56,679 nt of DNA from Actinomycetes bacterium (GTDB lineage: Bacteria > Actinomycetota > UBA4738 > HRBIN12), in assembly GCA_025351565.1 (NCBI GenBank), contig JANXVR010000072.1, positions 1 through 56,679 on the forward strand, in the 5' to 3' direction. Below the pieces are notes generated by a model, which was given only the letters and a program-made list of their open reading frames with translations, was not told the origin of the DNA and searched no databases. Shown here in pieces: positions 17,249 through 27,272 of the stretch (position 1 is the first letter of the stretch; each line of letters starts with the position of its first letter). A program made the translations under genes and the position numbers.

Positions 17249-17902
17249 TCAACGATCCCGCCACTCGGCGCGCAGACCGAGGCGGCGGCGCTGTTGCGTG
17301 GCTGCGCCGGCGTCGTGGAAGTCGCCGCGCGCCTCAAGGTTGGCGGAGACGCGTTCGCGATGATCTGCGGGGTTGTGGTCGTCGTACTTGAACTTGGCGA
17401 GCACATCGAGGATATGCAGACGCAATCCTCGGATCCCGGGAAGCATGCGTCCGTAGGGTGGTTCCTCGGTCTCCACGGGCGCGTGGCCACCCTCAGGCTG
17501 GATGTGAGCGAACTGCGTGCGCAGCAGCGCAGCCTTGTCCTCTGGGTCGTCGACGATCTCCGGGCGACAGATGAACTGCACCGTGGCGTAATAGCTCGTT
17601 GGGACCCCGTCTTCATCGGCGCCTCCGGCCTTGGCTCGCCACGTGCTGGGGATGTACGCGTAGTCGCCTACGACCGTGAAGCGCACCTCCTTCGTCGCTT
17701 GGAGATGAGGCCACACGGGGTTTGGGGTCGCCAGGTGCATCCAGAGGTCCTCGCCCTCCAGGACGGCGTGCGACGGGATGGCAAGCGGTGCATGTGAAGG
17801 ATCGGCGTTGTTCACGATCAGTTGGCCGAACAGGGCGGTGGTACCGAGCCAATCCCGCCATTCATCGTCGCTGACCGCAGCGTCCCAGGGGTGCACGAGC
17901 AT
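17249..17902 (-). CDS. PaiB-like FMN-binding negative transcriptional regulator
   Basis: 217 aa from MLVHPWDAAVSDDEWRDWL; LIVNNADPSHAPLAIPSHAVLEGEDLWMHLATPNPVWPHL. Confidence 0.75.
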   Translation of the reverse strand: MLVHPWDAAVSDDEWRDWLGTTALFGQLIVNNADPSHAPLAIPSHAVLEGEDLWMHLATPNPVWPHLQATKEVRFTVVGDYAYIPSTWRAKAGGADEDGVPTSYYATVQFICRPEIVDDPEDKAALLRTQFAHIQPEGGHAPVETEEPPYGRMLPGIRGLRLHILDVLAKFKYDDHNPADHRERVSANLEARGDFHDAGAATQQRRRLGLRAEWRDR

Positions 17903-18102
17903 CTGTCTTCTCCTTTGTGTTTCCGACCACTCTATGGCGCGGAGACCGGAGACAGCAGGTTCGGGTGGACTCTCCGAACGGCGCGCTCGATGAACGCATT
18001 CGTTGACGACGGCCGAACCTACGATCATGCTCCTCACGCTCTTGCGTTCCGCCTGAGTGTGCGTCTCCGGCCACACCACTGAACCGGCCCGCCTGCCCGC
18101 TG

Positions 18103-19662
18103 CTAGGCGGGGCGCTCGAGCATCCGCCACGCGCGGAGCGCAAGCCACACATCGACCAGATCGCCCATCTTCGTGACGTCCTGACCCGTCAGGTCGGCGA
18201 ACCGTCGCAGCCGGTATGCCAGCGTGTTCGGATGGACGTGCAGGGCGCGGGCTGCGCTGCCGGTACTACGGTCCTGCGCCAGCCAAACCTCGACCGAACG
18301 CACCAGCTCGGTGCGGTGGTTGCGGTCGTAGTCGATCGCCGACCCCAATATCCGCTGGACAACCTCGTGCTGCGCCGTAGCGCCGGCGGGCATCCATCCG
18401 ACGTCCCGCTCATCGTCTGCACGAACGATCCGCTCGTTCAGGTCGATGGCGCGGAATAACGCCCATCGCGCCTCGCGCCGGGCCGTCGCGAAGCCGGCCA
18501 TCGCCGCGAAGCCGCGACTCACCCCCAGACGGATCCCGTCGATGGAGCTCATCATCCTCAGTGGTGCCGATCCATCAGGCACGAGCACGTACAGCTCGCC
18601 CAACGACAGCATGAGATGCGGTTCGCCGAGTTGGGAGAGAGTCCGGGCAACCGCCTGGTCATCCGGCGACGCCGTGTCCGCGCCGACGGCGATGAGCTGC
18701 AGGTCATCGCCACCGGCGAATCCTGCGAGCTCGAGTCGATTCGCGGCCGAGCCGGGGTCGAGCGTCCCGGCCAGCAGTTCGGCCAAGGTCTCGGCCCCTT
18801 CTCGGCGACGGAACTCGTAGTCGCCCAGGCGGGTCGCGATCCGAAGCGCCGCGATCGTGGCGATGTGCTGCACCGCGGCGAGCCCCATCTGTGAGGTGGT
18901 ACCCGTTCGCGGCGTCGCCACGAGATACCCCTGCACATGGCCCGCCGCGGGGAGCGTCACGGCATATCCCTCTGCGATCCGTGGTGGTGACTCGTCGGTC
19001 TCCGGCAATCGCTCGACGATCTCGGCCGGGGGCGCCGGGACGCCGTCGATCAGCGGGCGTCCTGCGCGCGAGCAGACGGCAAGCCGGTACCCGGACAACT
19101 CCTCCAACCGGGCGAACAGATCTCGGTTCCCCAGCTGTTCGGCGGCGACGTTGCGGAGCGTGCCGAAGAGCCGGAGCAGCGTCGCAAGGCGGGCCTGCGC
19201 GCCGACCTGCGTGTGGGCCGCCACCTCCTGAGCGATGGCGATGAACGGCACCTGCAGCGAGATCGTGACCAGAGGGAACCCACGGACATCCGCCTCCTCG
19301 CGCATCCCCTCCGAGAGGATCGGCGCGAAGAGCTCGTCGGAAACGGCCAGGGCCGCGACGCCTCCATCGTCGAGGAGCGCTATGTAGGCCCGTTGTTCGT
19401 CCGGGTCCTGCGGGACGGCGAGTCCGATCGTCATCAAGAGTTCTGACCCCTGCAGCCACGGCGTGGGATCAGCGAGTTCACTCACGTGCGCCCAGGACAC
19501 GCGTCGGTCCGACCCTGCTGCTCCTGCGACCAGCGTCATCCCGAGGGTGGGTGTGGCCACCAGCTCGGCCACGGTCGGCCCCACGGTCGTCGTATCGCGA
19601 AGGGTGCTCCCGGTTTCTGCCATGTGGTTCGCCACCATGTCACGGGCGGCTTTTGTGGTCAA
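18103..19662 (-). CDS. PucR family transcriptional regulator
   Basis: 519 aa; N-terminal PucR domain (VAELVATPTLGMTLVAGAAGSDRRVSWAHVSELADPTPWLQGSELLMTIG) and C-terminal PucR HTH (ARALHVHPNTLAYRLRRFADLTGQDV). Confidence 0.88.
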   Translation of the reverse strand: MTTKAARDMVANHMAETGSTLRDTTTVGPTVAELVATPTLGMTLVAGAAGSDRRVSWAHVSELADPTPWLQGSELLMTIGLAVPQDPDEQRAYIALLDDGGVAALAVSDELFAPILSEGMREEADVRGFPLVTISLQVPFIAIAQEVAAHTQVGAQARLATLLRLFGTLRNVAAEQLGNRDLFARLEELSGYRLAVCSRAGRPLIDGVPAPPAEIVERLPETDESPPRIAEGYAVTLPAAGHVQGYLVATPRTGTTSQMGLAAVQHIATIAALRIATRLGDYEFRRREGAETLAELLAGTLDPGSAANRLELAGFAGGDDLQLIAVGADTASPDDQAVARTLSQLGEPHLMLSLGELYVLVPDGSAPLRMMSSIDGIRLGVSRGFAAMAGFATARREARWALFRAIDLNERIVRADDERDVGWMPAGATAQHEVVQRILGSAIDYDRNHRTELVRSVEVWLAQDRSTGSAARALHVHPNTLAYRLRRFADLTGQDVTKMGDLVDVWLALRAWRMLERPA

Positions 19663-19748
19663 AACCGATAGACACAGCCCGCGCCTGCGGCGAAGGATGC
19701 AGAGTCATCCCGGGCCAGCTCGGTGCGGGGACGACGGGAGGGGGCTGC

Positions 19749-21317
19749 ATGGCTGCGACGGGGGCGAAGGCTGCGACGTCTGCGATCGAGGTTCGCTCGA
19801 TCGACTGGGTACCCGAGGACGAACGGCACGGGAAGGTCTGGCAGCAGGGACCCTTCTGGTTCCTCGGGAACTTCCAGTTCTTCACTCTGGCACTCGGGTT
19901 CACCGGGCCGCTCGTTGGGCTGTCGCTGTTGTGGAGTTTCGTCGCAGGCGCGCTGGGGATCCTGTTCGGCACGGTGTTCATGGCTCTGCACGCGACGCAG
20001 GGACCTCGTCTCGGCCTGCCGCAGATGATCCAGTCGCGGGCGCAATTCGGGTACCGCGGGGCGATCGTGGTCCTGTTCGGGTCTCTCTTCACGTTCATGG
20101 CCTTCAACGTCGTGGACCAGTTGCTGATCGCCGCGGGCGTTGAGGGCATCTTCGGGTGGAACTCGACGGCCGTGGCGATCGTGGCGACCGCGGTGGGGGC
20201 GCTGCTCGCTGTCTTCGGCCACGATTGGCTTCACCGGGCGTTCCGGATCCTGCTCTACATCTCCGTGCCGGTGTTCCTCCTCCTCACTATCGGGGTGCTG
20301 ACCGGCAACGCCGGCAAGACCACCGCGGCGCCGGGACTCGGATTCAACTTCGTGGGATTCATGGTGATGTTCACGGTGGCCGCGGGCTACAACATCACGT
20401 ATGCCCCGTACGTTTCGGACTACTCCCGGTACCTGCCCAGGAACACGCCTCGCGGCCCACTCATCGCCTCGGTGTTCTTCGGCGCCTCGGGCTCACCCCT
20501 CTGGTTGATCCCGCTCGGCGCCTACCTCGCCTCCCGGCTGGGAGCCATAGACCCGTTGGTGGCCCTCCGCGATGCCGGCGACGCGTTCTTCAAGCCGCTC
20601 GGCACGATCGCAGCGATCATGTCCGTGCTGGCACTGGTTGCGACGATGGGGATCAACGGGTACAGCGCGATGCTCTCCGTCGTGACCGGCATCGACTGCT
20701 TCAAGAAGGTCGAACCGACGGCGCGTATCCGTGTGGTAACGATCGTCGTCCTTGCAGCGGTGTGGTGCGGCGCTGCGTTCGCATTCTCGACGAACGCACT
20801 CACCGCGTTGTCGAACTCGTTGATCCTGATGCTCTATCTCCTGGTGCCCTGGACGGCCATCAACCTCGTCGACTTCTTCTTGGTCCGCCACGGGGCGTAC
20901 TCGGTGATGGACATCTTCAAGTCCGATGGCATCTACGGCGCTTGGTCGGCGCGCGGTCTCGTTACGTACTTCGTGTCCATCGCGTCCATGCTCCCGTTCA
21001 TCGTATTGCTGGCACCATCTGAAGGAACTTCCCCCTACACCGGTTTCCTGGCGACGAAGCTCAACGGCGTTGACTATTCAGCGATCGTCGGCTTGCTCGT
21101 CGCAAGTGTTCTCTACTTCCTGCTCGCGCGGACCCGTGACCAATCTTCCGAGGCGGGCGCCATCCAGCGAAGCGAACAGCAGCTCGGCGTCCTGACGGCG
21201 GCAGAGGCGGCGGGGCACGAGCGGGGCATCCCGATGGAGGAGGCGCCTACGCCGGAGCGCGGCGTTCCAGACCCGGAGGAGACACCCGACCAGCCTCACG
21301 GTGGAGGGAGCGTTTGA
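19749..21317 (+). CDS. NCS1 family nucleobase/cytosine-purine-type permease
   Basis: 522 aa; [58 protein letters not shown]. Confidence 0.88.
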   Translation: MAATGAKAATSAIEVRSIDWVPEDERHGKVWQQGPFWFLGNFQFFTLALGFTGPLVGLSLLWSFVAGALGILFGTVFMALHATQGPRLGLPQMIQSRAQFGYRGAIVVLFGSLFTFMAFNVVDQLLIAAGVEGIFGWNSTAVAIVATAVGALLAVFGHDWLHRAFRILLYISVPVFLLLTIGVLTGNAGKTTAAPGLGFNFVGFMVMFTVAAGYNITYAPYVSDYSRYLPRNTPRGPLIASVFFGASGSPLWLIPLGAYLASRLGAIDPLVALRDAGDAFFKPLGTIAAIMSVLALVATMGINGYSAMLSVVTGIDCFKKVEPTARIRVVTIVVLAAVWCGAAFAFSTNALTALSNSLILMLYLLVPWTAINLVDFFLVRHGAYSVMDIFKSDGIYGAWSARGLVTYFVSIASMLPFIVLLAPSEGTSPYTGFLATKLNGVDYSAIVGLLVASVLYFLLARTRDQSSEAGAIQRSEQQLGVLTAAEAAGHERGIPMEEAPTPERGVPDPEETPDQPHGGGSV

Positions 21318-22306
21318 GGCCGAACCTGGTGGGCGGCGGCGAGCAGATGCCCGAGGACGCACGCGCGGCCCCCAGGGGTCCGGTCGACGCGACCGTCGTT
21401 CCGCGGTTCGCAGGGCCGGCGACATTCGCCCGGCTCCCGCGTCGGGATGAGGTCGAACGCTGTGAGGTAGCCATCGTCGGGGTGCCGTTCGACGCGGGGG
21501 TGACGTATCGGCCGGGCGCGCGGTTCGGCCCGGGCGCGATCCGCGCAGGTTCGAAGTTGCTTCGTCCCTACCACCCGGGTCTGGACGTGGAGCCGTTCGG
21601 CGTGCAACAGGTCGCCGACGCCGGCGACATCGCGTGCAACCCGTTCGACATCGGCGAGGCTATCTCGACGATCGAACGCGGGGCGACCGAACTCCTGGGC
21701 GATGTCGGGAAGCTCGTGACGATCGGCGGCGATCACACGATCGCGCTACCGCTGCTGCGGGCCACCCGTGCGAAGTTCGGGGAGGTCGCACTGGTCCATT
21801 TCGATGCGCACCTCGACACGTGGGATACGTATTTCGGGGCGCCCTACACCCATGGGACGCCGTTCCGTCGGGCCGCCGAGGAGGGGTTGTTCGTTTCGGA
21901 TCACTCCGCACACGTGGGTATCCGTGGCCCGTTGTATGCCCGAACCGATCTCTCGAGCGACGAGGAGCTCGGCTTCACGATCGTCTCGAGCGCCGACTAC
22001 GCACGGACCCCCATCGACGATATCGCTGCGCGGCTGCGGGCGCGTGTCGGCGACGCGCCGGTCTACATCTCGGTCGACGTGGACGTGATGGATCCCGCGC
22101 ATGCCCCGGGAACCGGAACTCCGGAGGCGGGGGGGCTCACCAGCCGTGAGCTGCTGCTCACGTTGCGCGCCCTGGACGGGCTCCAGATCGTCGGCGCCGA
22201 CGTGGTCGAAGTCTCTCCGGCTTACGATCACGCGGAGCTCACCACGATCGCCGCATCCCACGTTGTCTACGAGCTACTCGCCTTGATGGCCCGGATGGAC
22301 GGCTGA
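21314..22306 (+). CDS. Ureohydrolase (agmatinase/guanidino-hydrolase family)
   Basis: [51 protein letters not shown] start overlaps upstream TGA. Confidence 0.88.
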   Translation: MRPNLVGGGEQMPEDARAAPRGPVDATVVPRFAGPATFARLPRRDEVERCEVAIVGVPFDAGVTYRPGARFGPGAIRAGSKLLRPYHPGLDVEPFGVQQVADAGDIACNPFDIGEAISTIERGATELLGDVGKLVTIGGDHTIALPLLRATRAKFGEVALVHFDAHLDTWDTYFGAPYTHGTPFRRAAEEGLFVSDHSAHVGIRGPLYARTDLSSDEELGFTIVSSADYARTPIDDIAARLRARVGDAPVYISVDVDVMDPAHAPGTGTPEAGGLTSRELLLTLRALDGLQIVGADVVEVSPAYDHAELTTIAASHVVYELLALMARMDG

Positions 22307-22308
22307 CC

Positions 22309-23697
22309 GTGGGCCTGGCCGAGTTTGCCGCGCGCGTTGCCGCGCGCGAGATCTCCGCGCGCGAGATGGTTCAGGAAGCCCTCGATCGGATCGAACGGCT
22401 GGACGGGGATCTGCACGCCGTCGTGGCGCTGCGCGAGGAAGCGCATGCGGACGCGCGCGCGCTCGACGATGCCATCGCGGCCGGTGCACCAGCGGGGCCG
22501 CTCGCCGGACTCCCCGTGTTGGTGAAGGACGTCACCGACGTTAAAGGGATGCGGACGACCTTCGGTTCGCAGTGGTTCTCCGATGCGCCCACGGCGACAC
22601 GGGATGGCCTCGTGCCCGCGCGTCTGCGCGCGGCCGGCGCGATCATCGTCGGCAAGACCAACACGCCCGAGTTCGCGACGGAGGCGTTCGCCTCGAACCT
22701 GGTGTTCGGCACCACCGGCAATCCGTGGCGGCTCGACGCCTCTCCCGGTGGGTCTAGCGGCGGATCCTCGGCCGCACTCGCCTCCGGGATGGTGCCGATC
22801 GCCACCGCGGCCGATGGGGGAGGGTCGGTGCGGATCCCGGCGGCCTGGTGCGGGTTGGTCGGCCTCAAGCCGACGAACGGCGTGATCGGCCGAGATCCGG
22901 TCCCTGATTGGATCGACTTCTCGACCGATGGGCCGATGGGCGCGTCCGTTGCCGATCTCCGATCGCTGCTCGCGGTGATGGCCGGCCCTGTGCCGGGGGA
23001 TCCGACGGCGCTGCCGGAGCAACCACCCAAGACGGCCGCGCCCACCAAGCTGTTCGCGATCGAACGGTGGGCGGCCTGGGGCCCGCTGCCTCCCGATGTT
23101 GCGAGCATGTTCGATCGTGCGGTTGCTCGCCTTCAGGACGTGATGGCTCTGGAGGTCGAACGTCTCGATGCGTCCCGCCTATTCGGCGAGGCGAACCTCG
23201 ACGAGGACTGGTTCTCTCTGGCCGGGGCCGAGCACGCGCATCGCTTCGGGCGCGAGCGGATCGAAACTGCCGGCGATCAGCTACACCCCTGCGCCCGTGC
23301 GTTCCTCGAGGCCGGGCTGGAGGTCTCGTTGGAGGGATACCTGGCGGCCCGCAGACGCCGGTTCGACTACGTTCGCGTGCTGGATGAGCTGCTGGGCCAG
23401 GGCGGACTCATCTGTTCGCCCGTCATGGCGATCGCGTCGTGTCCGGCCGACGGGGTCATGCCGGGCGCGGATGCGCCGGGCCTGCCCGTTGACGCCTACG
23501 GGACCCAGGCGCAGAACATGACGGGCCATCCCGGGATCTCGGTGCCCGCCGGGCGTTCGTCCGATGGTGTGCCGTTCGGCCTGCAGATCACCGGACCACG
23601 GTTCTGCGACCGGATGTTGCTCGATGTCGCCGAGGCCTGGGAGCGGGCCGAGCCCTGGCCCCTGGTTGCCGACGGCTATGCCCCGTTCGACCTATAG
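22309..23697 (+). CDS. Amidase signature family amidase
   Basis: 462 aa; VLVKDVTDVKGMRTTFGS, VGKTNTPEFA, GGSSGGSSAALASGMVPIATAADGGGSVRIPAAWCGLVGLKP. Confidence 0.92.
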   Translation: MGLAEFAARVAAREISAREMVQEALDRIERLDGDLHAVVALREEAHADARALDDAIAAGAPAGPLAGLPVLVKDVTDVKGMRTTFGSQWFSDAPTATRDGLVPARLRAAGAIIVGKTNTPEFATEAFASNLVFGTTGNPWRLDASPGGSSGGSSAALASGMVPIATAADGGGSVRIPAAWCGLVGLKPTNGVIGRDPVPDWIDFSTDGPMGASVADLRSLLAVMAGPVPGDPTALPEQPPKTAAPTKLFAIERWAAWGPLPPDVASMFDRAVARLQDVMALEVERLDASRLFGEANLDEDWFSLAGAEHAHRFGRERIETAGDQLHPCARAFLEAGLEVSLEGYLAARRRRFDYVRVLDELLGQGGLICSPVMAIASCPADGVMPGADAPGLPVDAYGTQAQNMTGHPGISVPAGRSSDGVPFGLQITGPRFCDRMLLDVAEAWERAEPWPLVADGYAPFDL

Positions 23698-23706
23698 GAG
23701 GTATCG

Positions 23707-24099
23707 ATGGACACTGAGGTGAGGGAAGCCGTCGACTCGCTCGTGGCAGCGTTCGGCGAAGGTCGGCTCGAGGACTACTTCGGCTCGTTCGCGCCGGATG
23801 CGACGTTCGTCTTCTACACGTCGCCCATGCGGCTGATGTCGGCGGGGGAGTATCGGACGCTGTGGGACCGGTGGGTCACCGAGGACGCGTTCCGTGTCGT
23901 GGCGTGCCGAACCTATGACACCAACGTGCAACGCTTCGATGACATCGCGGTGGTAACGCACTCGGTTCAGACGCAGATCTCGACCAACGACGGTGAGGAC
24001 ACGCTCGACGAACGCGAGACCATCGTGTTCGCCCGCGGCGCAGACGGCCGCTGGCGCGGCGTGCATGAGCACCTGTCGCCGAAGCCCTCGGACGACTGA
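23707..24099 (+). CDS. NTF2-like/SnoaL-like small protein
   Basis: 130 aa; VDSLVAAFGEGRLEDYFGSFAPDATFVFYTSPMRLMSAGEYRTLWDRW ... RWRGVHEHLSP. Confidence 0.7.
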   Translation: MDTEVREAVDSLVAAFGEGRLEDYFGSFAPDATFVFYTSPMRLMSAGEYRTLWDRWVTEDAFRVVACRTYDTNVQRFDDIAVVTHSVQTQISTNDGEDTLDERETIVFARGADGRWRGVHEHLSPKPSDD

Positions 24100-24216
24100 A
24101 TCAGGCCGTTCTGAGAACACCCCACGGATGGATATGGCCGTGACCTGCGCTGGCGGGGATGGGGGGTCGTGCGCCTCCCGGCTCGGCAGATGTGCCGCAG
24201 AGGTGCCGATGGTCGC

Positions 24217-25521
24217 TCAGCGCAGAGGAAGAGACCACTGCGTGATGTCACGAGCGACGGACCGCGCGATGACTTTCGGCACGCCTGCCTGGGACGCGAA
24301 CGCCGCCCACTGGGACGTGGCATCAAGAACCTGGTCGATCGCGGTGGAGACCTGCGGGACGGCGAAGCGATCACCAACTTCGACCACGTCGGCCCGCGTG
24401 ATGTCCGTCACGCGTCCGTTCACGGCCATCAAGTGCTGACGGGTCCATCTGCTCTTCGTCGAGTGGGCGTGGGTCACATCGTATGCAGGGGAGACCTTCC
24501 AGCTGCCACCCTTGTGTAGGAGGAACGAGAAGTTCTTCGTGTGATCGTCGCAGTTCGCCGCCGCGACATTGAAGACCATCCTGCGAAAGATCTCGGTGCG
24601 AGCGTCCGGAGGCAGGTCGAGCCGCTTGCACAACAGGAAAAGCTGCGCGTAGTCGTGGGCCCCGATCAGCCTGAAGTCAAGTTCGGCTAGAGCACACATG
24701 GTTTGCGCATGCACCTTCGTTCCGTCCGAGGGACGGTCGAAGCGACGAGTCATGAAGTGCGCTCGTTCCCCCTCCTCGACCAAACGGCATTCGGTCATGT
24801 CGATACCGGCGGCTTTGGCCATGAGGTGATATCCGAACTCGATGCGACCGTAGGAACCGGTTGCACCCATGTCTTCGTCATGGCCAACGCCGTCCAGCTT
24901 CAACACCCAGTGCTCGAAGCCAGGAGGCGCAGGTACCTGACCCGAGCGCAGTTCGCCCGTCGCTGGGTCGAGAGCGACTACGGCCTTGGCCCTGGCACCA
25001 CCTGCCGAGGTGCCGACAGCGATCAGTTCGGATAGGGCCTGCGTGGTTTCCATCTCCGTTGTCATTCGGCCCGCGATGGCGCTTCGTGCGGCCAGGACGA
25101 GGGTCGAAAAGTCGATGGCCGTGGCCTTTTGTGTTCTTGGGCCGCGGATCGGATGGAACTCCAGAGCCCCCACTCCGCGCGTTCCGAGAAATGCCAATCG
25201 ATCCAGGGCTGTTATCCGGTCGGAGGCGATCCCTTCTCTCGCGAGGTAGGCGGTCGTCAGGGCGTTCCCGAAGGCGTCCGGCAGCGAGTCGGCCACCATC
25301 GAGGGAAGGCGCTGGTACGTGCCCGGTTCCAGCGCCGGGAACACGAAGGGTTGACCTGCTGCCCGGATGGGCATCGTGGTGGGCGCCAGCTCGACACCGG
25401 CCTTGGCCCAGGCGGGCTCGTACTCGAACGCGTAGAAGCCCGATCGCTCATCCAGGGCGATCGCGCCTACTCGCGAACCCCAGCACCAGACCTCAACGAC
25501 GTCGACCGGCTTGTATGCCAC
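24217..25521 (-). CDS. hipA: HipA-like serine/threonine kinase toxin
   Basis: 434 aa; VGTSAGGARAKAVVALDPATGEL, EHWVLKLDGVG, NVAAANCDDHTKNFSFLLHKGGSWKVSPAYDVT. Confidence 0.88.
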   Translation of the reverse strand: MAYKPVDVVEVWCWGSRVGAIALDERSGFYAFEYEPAWAKAGVELAPTTMPIRAAGQPFVFPALEPGTYQRLPSMVADSLPDAFGNALTTAYLAREGIASDRITALDRLAFLGTRGVGALEFHPIRGPRTQKATAIDFSTLVLAARSAIAGRMTTEMETTQALSELIAVGTSAGGARAKAVVALDPATGELRSGQVPAPPGFEHWVLKLDGVGHDEDMGATGSYGRIEFGYHLMAKAAGIDMTECRLVEEGERAHFMTRRFDRPSDGTKVHAQTMCALAELDFRLIGAHDYAQLFLLCKRLDLPPDARTEIFRRMVFNVAAANCDDHTKNFSFLLHKGGSWKVSPAYDVTHAHSTKSRWTRQHLMAVNGRVTDITRADVVEVGDRFAVPQVSTAIDQVLDATSQWAAFASQAGVPKVIARSVARDITQWSLPLR

Positions 25522-25524
25522 TCG

Positions 25525-25851
25525 TCACCTCGGGGTTGAAGTGCCGTGGGTGCGCACGCGCACTCTTGTGCGCTGAGCCCGCTGCTTGGCTCGAAGCACC
25601 TGGATGGGGGAGACGGCGATCGGTGGTGACAACGACTCGAGCCAGTCGGTGCGCCCGACTGCCCGCATGACGACGATCAACGTCTTGAGCGATGATCCCT
25701 TGCCTCGCTCGAGGTTGGATACTGCGCCGACCGAGATGTTCGCCAGCTCGGCCAGGCGCTTCTGGTCGAGAGCCCTGACGATCCTCGCGTTTCGGACGTG
25801 CTCACCGATGACCTCTTCCCACTCCTGGGTGGTTCGATCGCCGCTCTCCAC
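25525..25851 (-). CDS. hipB: HipB-like XRE-family antitoxin
   Basis: 108 aa; HVRNARIVRALDQKRLAELANISVGAVSNLERGKGSSLKTLIVVMRAVGRTDWLESL; 3 bp upstream of hipA. Confidence 0.85.
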   Translation of the reverse strand: MESGDRTTQEWEEVIGEHVRNARIVRALDQKRLAELANISVGAVSNLERGKGSSLKTLIVVMRAVGRTDWLESLSPPIAVSPIQVLRAKQRAQRTRVRVRTHGTSTPR

Positions 25852-25906
25852 GGAGATTCCTCCTAGATAGACCTAGTTCTTGCTTCTACACCGAGCATCA
25901 TACGAT

Positions 25907-25920
25907 TTATGCGCGCATAA
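25907..25920. promoter_or_regulatory. Perfect 14-bp palindrome TTATGCGCGCATAA in AT-rich hipBA upstream region
   Basis: Self-reverse-complementary, ~55 bp upstream of hipB start in an unusually AT-rich stretch. Confidence 0.6.
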
Positions 25921-26214
25921 GACCGCGCATATCAGTCAGAAATATGATGGTTAACGGCTGATAATGCCATTATATATATCATTCTATGGATTAGCCGCTG
26001 ATACATTGTTCACCTCTTCGGGGCTGCGCCCGCCCAAGGACCCCTGCCTCAGACTGCCCCCCGACCACCCACGCCACGAAAGAGGTGATCTCGTCTGCTC
26101 GCGCGCCCAGGTCCTGCGAAACGAGTCGTAGCCTGAACCTGAAACGCAGGAGGCACACCCCCGAACAGGTGGTATGGGTGGAGCAAGTGCGTTTGGTCTG
26201 CGGCACCCGTGGGT

Positions 26215-26286
26215 ATGGGTATCATCGGCACCCTAGTGGTGGTGCTGCTCGTAGTGGCGATCGTCTACTTCTTGAGGCGCGCTTGA
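26215..26286 (+). CDS. 23-aa hydrophobic membrane peptide
   Basis: MGIIGTLVVVLLVVAIVYFLRRA-stop; single TM plus basic tail. Confidence 0.45.
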   Translation: MGIIGTLVVVLLVVAIVYFLRRA

Positions 26287-26335
26287 GCGAAGGTTCCCGA
26301 CTGCACACGGGACCAGCTGGGACAGGAGCCACGTA

Positions 26336-26500
26336 GTGCGCACGATCCTTTCAGTCGTCTACATCATCATCGGCGCGGTCGTAGCCGCCTCGAATCACTA
26401 CTTCGTCCATCTGGACGCGCTCAAGCCGATCGCGTCGTCGGTCCTAGCGGTGCTGCTGTGGCCCCTCGTCCTCATTGGCGTCAGCCTGCATCTCAAATGA
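26336..26500 (+). CDS. 54-aa small membrane protein
   Basis: GTG start; MRTILSVVYIIIGAVVAASNHYFVHLDALKPIASSVLAVLLWPLVLIGVSLHLK-stop; two TM segments. Confidence 0.5.
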   Translation: MRTILSVVYIIIGAVVAASNHYFVHLDALKPIASSVLAVLLWPLVLIGVSLHLK

Positions 26501-26621
26501 CCATGTGACCGCACCTCGGCCCGGTGGGCGCGACGCGAGGAGGGGCCGGCCCCCGGCGCCGTCTTTTCGTGGGCTCAGTCGATGACTGACGCTACCGAAT
26601 GGCTCCTCACGTCCCGCGAGC

Positions 26622-27145
26622 GGGGGAATCAATCGCGTGGTGCCGCGGATCCACGGCGCCGACTACTTCAAGGCGCTCGCCGACGCGGTCGGCTCACTCG
26701 AGCGCGGTTGCCACCTGTGGGTCGCGGACTGGCGAGGCGATCAGGACCAGTTCCTAACGGACGGCCTCACGCTGGGCGAACTGCTGACCGACGCTTGTCA
26801 GCGGGGAGTCCAGGTGCGAGGACTTACGCGGAGACGGGTGAGGAAGGCGCCTCGACGTTCGCCCATGATCTTCGGGTCTCCCTCTGGCGCGAACACCTCG
26901 GCGACGTCGCGGTCGGGGAAGGCCATCTCGATCCAGTAACCGACTTCGCAGTCGGGCAGCGGTCGGCCGAGGCGCTCGATGCGTGGCATCTAAACGGCGG
27001 GCCGAGCAGCCGCCCGATCGGACGTGTCCGCCCTCATCGACCGCGGAACCTTTCGGTCTGGCAACAGCCCTGGGCGCGAGTCCTCTATCGGGCGTTCATC
27101 GATCCAGACGGCCGGCCCGCATCGATGACGCCCGGCACGTTCTGA
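26622..27145 (+). pseudogene. Phospholipase D-like protein with internal deletion and frame change
   Basis: N-terminal RIHGADYFKALADAVGSLERGCHLWVADWRGDQDQFL...LGELLTDACQRGVQVRGL joined at ~26820, in another frame, to C-terminal-like TFAHDLRVSLWREHLGDV...RPHRPRNLSVWQQPWARVLYRAFIDPDGRP; no HKD motif left. Confidence 0.6.
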
Positions 27146-27272
27146 CTGGTCCCCTGAGCAGTGCCGGCCCGCGCGGGAAGCGCGGGGGAGACATCCCTTT
27201 CGCCGTTCGGGAACCTCCCACACAGGAACGGCGTCTGACCCGCCCCTACCAGTCCCATCATGGAGGTCAATA

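Noticed and set aside
22320-22370. GCGCGCG-rich repeats (GCGCGCGTTGCCGCGCGCGAGATCTCCGCGCGCGAG)
   Set aside because: Explained by Ala-Arg-Glu codons (AARVAAREISAREM) at the amidase N-terminus, not a separate element.
25991-26206. 71-aa minus ORF upstream of hipB
   Set aside because: No recognisable domain; composition ambiguous; likely non-coding or remnant.
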